A model generated the notes under the pieces. It made no database searches. It saw nothing but the letters and a program-made list of their open reading frames with translations, and was not told the DNA's origin. This document shows positions 36,834 to 43,065 of a stretch of DNA of 43,065 nt, piece by piece. The position numbers were made by a program, and so were the translations under genes. Numbering within the stretch: the first letter of the stretch is position 1; each line of letters opens with the position of its first letter. Source of the stretch: an uncultured Caryophanales bacterium (lineage in GTDB: Bacteria > Bacillota_I > Bacilli_A > RF39 > UBA660); assembly GCA_905206805.1 (NCBI GenBank), contig CAJLIR010000011.1, positions 1 to 43,065 on the forward strand, in the 5' to 3' direction.

Positions 36834-37430
36834 TTATAAAACTTCTAATATTGATTCGTTATCTTTAACGTTATTTTTTAAGAATATTTCTAATTGTAGC
36901 TCTTTATTATTTTCATATAATATTGTTAATTTTGCTTTTACTCCTTCTTCAACTTCTTCTACTGAGTCTTTTATAAATTTATACGATTTAAACTTTAACG
37001 TTTCACCCTTTAGCTGCTGAATATTATATTGCAATTTACTAAAACAATCATAGCTTGTTATTCCCAATTTTCTTTTTGCATATTCCTGATTTGCAGTTAC
37101 ATTATAATATTTTTTTATATCTGATTCTGATTTTCCGTTAAACATCTTGTAATACCTTGGTATTAAATCATTTGCCATTACATAAATTGCCCTTATTACA
37201 TCTTCTTGAGATGCACTACCTTTATATTTCATCAATACTAATCCTGAAAATTGTGGTTTTACCAAATCTTCACTAATATCTTCAAAAATAAATTGTTCAC
37301 TCTTACTATATTGGAGTACATTTTCCGATGCACTATTATTCATTCGTATAATATTAATAATTAACATTATTAGCAAAGCAATAATAATTAATATTACTAT
37401 TATACTTTTTAATAAATTTACTTTTTTCAT
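36834..37430 (-). CDS. Small membrane-anchored protein of unknown function
   Basis: 198 residues from ATG 37430, with GGGTGAT upstream (an in-frame GTG at 37439 overlaps that site). Lys-rich N-terminus, TM helix (about 8-29), then an extracytoplasmic domain with YVMANDLIPRYYKMF, ITSYDCFSKLQYNIQ and a strand-rich C-terminus (VKAKLTILYENNKELQLEIF). The general shape, one TM plus a mixed alpha/beta domain of about 150 residues, is like its two downstream neighbours, but I see no direct similarity. It begins 20 bases after the hydrolase gene and belongs to that operon. The 138 bases after it hold only the leader ORF region. Confidence 0.7.
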   Translation of the reverse strand: MKKVNLLKSIIVILIIIALLIMLIINIIRMNNSASENVLQYSKSEQFIFEDISEDLVKPQFSGLVLMKYKGSASQEDVIRAIYVMANDLIPRYYKMFNGKSESDIKKYYNVTANQEYAKRKLGITSYDCFSKLQYNIQQLKGETLKFKSYKFIKDSVEEVEEGVKAKLTILYENNKELQLEIFLKNNVKDNESILEVL

Positions 37431-37450
37431 ATTTATCACCCTTAAATATT

Positions 37451-40400
37451 TTATTGAGTAGATAAGAAGTTAACATATTGTCCACCAGTTCCATACTCAT
37501 CTCCATATCCTTCTTCTTCTAAAAATCTTTTTGCATCAGTCTCACCATGTAAAATATCAAGTGCTAATTTAGCTTGTGCATTCCATCTAGTATTTAAACT
37601 ACCTACTGTACTAGTTTTGGTACATGCATATTTTAATAAATTAATAATAATTTCTTCATCACTCATTGATTCATTTATTGCATTTTCCCATCCCATATAT
37701 GGTCCCCAGTTTACCAAAGACCCTAAAGTTCCTTGTACAACAGCCGGTCTTTCTTTCATCCATGATAACTCTAAATCGTCAAAATTTTGATATTTTTCTT
37801 CTAATGCTATCTGTATTTGTAAATCCAAAAATGCTTCTTTATCTCTCTCTGTTATAGCTTTAAAATCTCGTTTTAAATAACTATCTTCAAAAGTTGGCTG
37901 CATTGCATACTTGTTAATTAACGTTACACTATCTACATCTGCATATTTAGCCAAACTTCCACATAAGTTACTATCTAATTCAGCAAGTTTACCACAAAGT
38001 GCCTGTATATTTGCAAGTCCACTTGTCATTGTAGTCCACTGACATATTCCAACACCATGTTCAATTCCTGGTTGACATGCACCAACACTAGCTGGTCCAC
38101 ATCCTTCTATACACCATTTTCCTGCTTCATAATATGTAAAATAGAAAAATTCATATTTCGAATCGTCTAAACTTCCTGATTTTTTCTTAGGTGCTTTCAT
38201 ATAATCTTCTATATTGTTAATAATAGCCTTCTTTTCATCACGCATCAATAATTTTATATCTTCATCTGTTGTTACTCCTATTACTTGTGATTTTTCCAAT
38301 TGAGCTCCTTCTGTTATATCAGAATTTATAGTTATTCCCTCAATTTTCATAGTCATATTTTTAACTGTAGTATCTGCTGTAAATTTTAATGTTATTGAAT
38401 TTCCATCTATCTTTATAACTTTTGCTTCTCCTGGAGTTATAACATCTAATCCTGCTTCAAAACCAACAGTATGTTTTTTCTTTTTGCTTGGAGCAGAACC
38501 TCCTGTTGGAAGTGTATCAGGAACTACAATACCATGATAATGCCCATCGGCTCCACTTATCATATATCTTTCTACAAATGATTTTACTCCACCTTCATAT
38601 TTTGCCTTATAAGGATTAGAACCATTACCTGGATTACTTAATATTAAAGTTCCATCTGATTTTTGACCAAGTATAACAATATAATGTGCTCCAGACGTAA
38701 ATCTTGAATCAACTGCACCAGTTACACATACAATCATCGGCTTTCCTTCACTTAAAGCTTGATTAATCGTATCTATATAAAAATCAGTTGATTGTCCAGC
38801 TTTTGCTATACTACAAGTTACTCCAGCTTCTGCTTGCATTGCATCTGCTATTCCCTCTACATTTCTATATGGTATATATTTGGCCATTATATCAGGTGTA
38901 GTAGTACAACCATATCCAGATGCCAAAACTGCAGTTGACGTTGCACCACAGCCATTTTCATTATCATATCCAGGTACATTAGACCAATCTCCCCAAGCAC
39001 CAACACCATATGCACCATATGGTCCTTGTTTATAATTAATATATGTTACACCATTAACAGTTTGTGTTTTATCCAAATCTGTATTGCTTGAACTTGCTGA
39101 AATTTCTTCTTCCTCTTCTTCTTCCTCTTCTCCATTTTCTGCTTTTTCAGCATCCAAACTAGCTTTTGAACGAATATATGTTCCATATTCATTATCTTTC
39201 TTTTCGTACTTTTTATCTGGCCATACTTCCGGAGTATATGCTGGAATAAGCCAATCTAAAACTCCTGTCTCAATTGATTTAAAATCTGCTTCTGTAAAGT
39301 ATCCCAACTCAATCAAAAATTCTTTTAAATCATGATATATGTACTCTCCATCTTGTGTATGAACATTTTCTAATATTGAAAATGCTGCAAGTGATGATTT
39401 TTTTGCAAAACTAATTTTCTGTAACCTAACTTTATATTTCTGTCCAGAATCTCCATTTTGTCCTACTTTATATGATGCATTTGCTAATTCGTTATTAAGT
39501 TCTTGTGCTTTCTTTTCTATTTCTTCTACAGTTGCAGTATCTGAAACATTATTATCCTTATCTGTTAATACTTTTGAATTATCATAATTTATTAACAATG
39601 GGTTTGATGGTTCATATCCAAAGTTTGATAAATATTTTCTTGCAGATTCAATTTCTTCTGCAGTTTCAAGTGTACCATCATAAATAAAATAGTATCCATT
39701 AGTTAACCAGTTCTTTACTTTGTTATGCCATTTTTCATCCTTTATAATATATGGTTGATTTATCTGCTCCACATCTTTGTTATTACCATCTTTTCCAGTT
39801 AATGTATACATTATCTTACCTGTTTCATTTAATTTTTGAATAACTTCTGAATCTGCTAATCCTTCTGGATTAAATTCATCTTCTTTTCCATTTATTTCTT
39901 TTGTGAAGTCATATGCACTATCCCAGCTATCTGGGGTTTTACCTGGTGTTTTTACAAAATATAAGTCTCTATACCAGTGATGTGTAACCTTATTAATATA
40001 TGGTTTAAATGTATGTACACTTGTAGATTGTGTAGACATTACTTTATACAATAATAGAAATACATCTGGATCTATTCCCCATTGATTTTCTACAGAGGAT
40101 AGATTTTCTTCTATTATTGGTTCTACATTATTTTGTATCTTTGCTTTATCCTGTTGTATTTTTCCCTCTACATCTATTAATAACTCATTCAATTTTTTGC
40201 AAAGTTCATCTAACTCTATTCTATCTCTTATATTTTTCTCATCCACACCATTAAAAGTTGTACCATACTTTTCAAACATTTCTTTTGCTTTTAACCTATA
40301 ATAATTTTGATAACCATCATCTGGTTTATTCCAAGTAATTTTATCATCATATTTTTTCATATAATCGATACACATATCTATACTATTTAATAACTCATAT

Positions 40401-42314
40401 AACCCCATTTCGTGGGTATACGCATTAACTGAACCAGTTTCAGTTTCTAAATAAATTAAAGCATCAAGTTTTGCTTTATCGCTTTTTCCATTTAATATTG
40501 CTTTTAAATCTTGAAAGCTTAGACAGTCATATTCTATCATGTATTGTTCAACATAGTACTCTTTCTCAGAAGCTATGTTCCAAGAATCATTTCCGTTATC
40601 TTCTGTAAATGTTGGTTTTCCTGATCCATCAACCTTTATTGAATATGATATAAGTTCCCCTGTTGTTCTATTAACTAGTTTTATAGGATTTCCATCTTTA
40701 TCTAATGCCTTATAGTACATAGTTTCGTTTGTATCAGAATCAGTAACTTTCACTATATTAGTACCTTCTATCGTATCCATTGTTGCTGTATGGCAGCTCT
40801 GTCCATCCCATTCATATCGCTCTAATTTATCTGCTTTGCTAAACAATGCATCATAATTTGCATTTACACTAACTGTTTCTTTAAGCGAATTATATTCATT
40901 CACAATTTGCTCTTTACTTATAGTCTGATTGCTATCATTTATGTGGAAAGCATATTCAACATTGTACTCCATTTCTTGTGTACTTAATTCAATATCTGTT
41001 TGAAGATCTCCATCAGTACAAAAGTCATATACAAAATCTGGTGCCATAGTAGATAAATGTAATGCTAATGATAATTCTATTGGTTTACCGTATCTTCCTG
41101 TCCATCCTGTTAAATCCCAGTTCATCTGGCTTGTAACAAGAGTTCCTGTTTTTATTGTTAATCTATTATTATCTCTATCAATTGATGCACTAAAATCATC
41201 TATGCTATTCCACCAATCTTCGTTCATAGAATCAGGATCAAAATGTATCATTCCATATTGATCCTTATTATTTATATATTTAGTATTTCTAATTGAATCT
41301 TCTAGAGCATTCGATATATTCCCTATTATTGGAATACAAGACAATAATTTATTAAAACCTGTTTTTTGAACACCTCTTAAAGTATATGTTCTTTCATTTT
41401 GTAATATATATGCATATAAATAATTTGGAGTATCTTCATCTTTTTCCTTATATTCAGTAGATACTTTATTTACTTTTCCAGTATTAGAATCAAATCCTAT
41501 TTGTTCTTCAGTTGCAAAACCATATTCTCTTAGACCATATCCTAAATTTTGTATGTAATTGGCTAAGTCTACCAAATCAGTTTCACTAACTTCTATTTTT
41601 TCAGCACCTTTTACCCAGTTCCAAAAATTTTTACATGCTTCTGTAACTTTCTCCATGCCCAAACCTGGCAAAGTTACAAAAAATCCTATAAATCCTATTA
41701 TTAAAAATATAATAAGTAAAGCAATTCCGAATAGCACTTAAAGCAGAAACAATTGGAGCTAAAGATTTAATATTTTTGGCTTTTTTTAAAAGATCTCCTG
41801 CTTTTTTAGCTGCATCTTTTCCTTTTTTAGCTGCATTCTTTCCTTTTCCACCAGTAGATGCTGTTTCCATTGCATTACCAGCTTCTGCTTGGTTATCATC
41901 TGACTCGCTATTAGACTGGCTATCAGAACTTCTAGTTCCTCTATTACTTTTTATTAATCCCTTAGCATCCCCAAATGCTTGTTTTGCAGAGCCACCTTTT
42001 GGTGCTCCTCCTGAACCACCTTTTGGTGCTCCTCCTGAACTACCCTTTGGTGCTCCTCCTGAACTACCCTTTGGTGCTCCTCCCGAGCCACCTGCTGGTG
42101 CTCCTCCTGAGCCACCTTTTGGTGCTCCTCCTGAACTACCCTTTGGTGCTCCTCCTGAACTACCCTTTGGTACTCCTCTTGAACCACCTACTAGTATTCC
42201 TCCTGAACCACCTGCTGATGCTCCTCCTGAGCCACCTTTTGGTGCTCCTCCTGAGCCACCTGCTGGTGCTCCTCCTGAGCCACCTGCTGGTGCTCCTCCT
42301 GAACTTCCTGCCAT
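37451..42314 (-). CDS. Membrane-anchored cell-wall hydrolase with C39-like and lysozyme-like domains, +1 frameshift at a CGG codon
   Basis: Restored length is 1620 residues. From ATG 42314: thirteen 8-residue Gly-rich repeats (SGGAPKGG type, residues 5-108), a Lys/Ala-rich cytoplasmic part, then a shift at ATT-CGG-AAT (after residue 195) into GGA-ATT-GCT. This immediately opens the only TM helix (IALLIIFLIIGFIGFFVTL). A long extracytoplasmic region follows, then an acidic Glu run, a C39-like peptidase domain (Cys in NGCGATS, His in GAHYIVILG, Asn in LSNPG) and a C-terminal domain with GVGICQWT like phage tail lysozymes. Such bifunctional hydrolases open the wall for conjugation machines. The long downstream frame alone would start at GTG 41737 with no ribosome site and directly after a TAA. 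The upstream frame alone would end in 32 residues of non-homologous sequence. Two overlapping genes are therefore unlikely. Confidence 0.82.
41726..41729 (-). other. CGG-A +1 frameshift site in the hydrolase gene
   Basis: GCT-ATT-CGG-AAT in the N-terminal frame; dropping the C at 41729 gives ATT-GGA-ATT-GCT and the hydrolase frame. The hydrolase frame has a TAA four codons before GGA, which bounds the shift from above. No Shine-Dalgarno-like or stop-codon slippery motif is near. Confidence 0.75.
41991..42302 (-). repeat. Thirteen tandem 24-bp units
   Basis: In-frame units encode SGGAP(K/A)G(G/S), with two divergent units (SGGILVGG, SRGVPKGS). The array is GC-rich compared with the rest of the window. 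Unit-length change keeps the frame, so length variation between strains is likely. Confidence 0.9.
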
Positions 42315-42349
42315 ATACTATTCACCCACTTTCTTATTACTATAACACT

Positions 42350-43065
42350 CTATTTCTTTGGTTTTCTTTTCTTTGGTACCTTTTGCTTTGGCGGTTGTAT
42401 TTGTCCTGCTGCAATTAATCCTAATGTTTCCTGCATTTTTTCTTTAGTGTCTTCCTCGCCAACAACCTTGTATGTCTTTTGCATCTTACTTGCATAACTA
42501 AAGTATTCTTTGTCTGCATCATTCATTTCTTCAGCCTTAATATCACCATTCAAATATTGTTCTGTTTTTGTTGCAATTTGATCATTTGTATAACCTGTCG
42601 ATTGTCTATAATTTTGATATGCTTGAGCAAAGCTCTCTTCATTATCCATAACTAATCTGTTAGCTTTTCTTGAACTTGCAATTCCACCAGCTCCTTCTGC
42701 TAATGAATTTCCTGCATGCATACCAGCCAAAGCTCCCTTGCTAGACCCTGTTGATGCTCCTAATGCTGCCAGTGTACCAACTGTTGCAATTTTTGCGCTC
42801 GCTGCAATAGTGCCTTTTATTGCAGGTGGCAATCCATCATATGCTTCTTCAACACTATTAACCGCTTTACTTGCACCTGCTTTGATTTTTCCTACTGCTG
42901 CTACGAATTTATTTGTTTTTCTTTTTGCTGGTTGTGTTCCTCCTAGCTGTGTTCCTCCTGGTTGCGTTTCCCCTGGTTGTGTTCCTCCTGGTTGCGTTTC
43001 TCCTGGTTGTGTTCCTCCTGGTTGCGTTCCTCCTGGTTGCGTTCCTCCTGGTTGCGTTCCTCCTG
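42350..43065 (-). CDS. C-terminal part of a Gly/Pro-repeat protein, possible secretion-channel component
   Basis: The frame is open to the right edge, so the start is outside. A TTG at 42832 is only an internal codon. The visible part begins with GGTQP pentapeptide repeats, then a basic stretch, an Ala/Gly-rich region (TLAALGASTGSSKGALAG), a polar helical part with SFAQAYQNYRQSTGY and a tail KKRKPKK. Gly/Ala-rich cytoplasmic tails of this kind occur at the end of TrbL/VirB6-like conjugation proteins, but the membrane part that would prove this is not in the window. It ends 35 bases before the hydrolase gene. Confidence 0.7.
   Translation of the reverse strand, partial: GGTQPGGTQPGGTQPGGTQPGETQPGGTQPGETQPGGTQLGGTQPAKRKTNKFVAAVGKIKAGASKAVNSVEEAYDGLPPAIKGTIAASAKIATVGTLAALGASTGSSKGALAGMHAGNSLAEGAGGIASSRKANRLVMDNEESFAQAYQNYRQSTGYTNDQIATKTEQYLNGDIKAEEMNDADKEYFSYASKMQKTYKVVGEEDTKEKMQETLGLIAAGQIQPPKQKVPKKRKPKK
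42930..43065 (-). repeat. Tandem 15-bp units encoding GGTQP
   Basis: Nine complete units (42930-43064), with variants GETQP and GGTQL, continuing off the edge. In frame with the coding region. Confidence 0.9.

Noticed and set aside
41735..41737. GTG as the true start of a separate hydrolase gene
   Set aside because: There is no ribosome site upstream, TAA directly precedes it, and it would cut the TM helix from the cytoplasmic part. The CGG-A shift explains the locus better.
41728..41745. RF2-type CTT-stop slippery site for the hydrolase shift
   Set aside because: The CTT-TAA reads in the downstream frame, not the frame being translated, so it cannot act as the known RF2-type signal.
41776..42345. 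Plus-strand Pro-rich ORF (PPFGAPPEPP repeats)
   Set aside because: It is antisense to the Gly-rich repeats of the hydrolase gene; low-complexity shadow.
42930..43065. CRISPR-like array
   Set aside because: The units are contiguous 15-bp coding repeats without spacers; likewise the 24-bp array at 41991-42302.

Overview
The window is a very AT-rich stretch of a Bacillota chromosome, most likely from an uncultured gut-type Clostridia. The evidence is strong AT bias, AGA-dominated arginine, AGGAGG-like ribosome binding sites, CCA-encoding tRNAs, and Gram-positive surface proteins with Cys-Gln thioester domains. Every gene I can support lies on the minus strand, so transcription runs from high to low coordinates.

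Right part (43065 to 35190): a run of membrane and export genes. It starts with the C-terminal end of a Gly/Pro-repeat protein that runs off the edge. Next is a 1620-residue membrane-anchored cell-wall hydrolase (24-bp tandem repeats, one TM helix, C39-like cysteine peptidase, tail-lysozyme-like domain). Three small single-TM proteins follow, two of them paralogous with NTF2-like segments. The layout resembles a conjugation or type IV secretion module of Gram-positive bacteria, but no ATPase or relaxase is in view. Then come a D-Ala-D-Ala carboxypeptidase (35134-33904) and the genes for tRNA-Gly(GCC) and tRNA-Cys(GCA).

Left part (33043 to 1): four large surface adhesin genes in a row, of 1488, 5047, 1328 and more than 2575 residues, with a small membrane-anchored cohesin-like protein between two of them. 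Each adhesin has an N-terminal membrane or signal segment, a thioester domain (Cys plus a Q-x-x-x-W motif), strings of SpaA/Cna-B-like modules and DUF11-like 'DLALRK' modules, and, where the end is visible, a C-terminal TM anchor preceded by V-T-T-G instead of LPXTG. Nearly identical DNA blocks (851 bp and about 220 bp) show recent exchange between them. Each adhesin has upstream direct repeats matching the WalR consensus TGTWAH-N5-TGTWAH.

The most striking observation is a decoding anomaly. In roughly 13,600 codons I find the codon CGG in frame only three times. Each time the gene is broken exactly there, and skipping the C (reading CGG-A as +1 GGA, Gly) restores a full-length protein. The three genes are unrelated: an adhesin, a hydrolase and a carboxypeptidase. 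About 40 other CCG/CGG trinucleotides in the coding regions are all out of frame. This suggests CGG is unassigned in this lineage and that CGGA acts as a +1 frameshift (or four-base glycine) signal. A systematic sequencing artefact before GGA is the main alternative.
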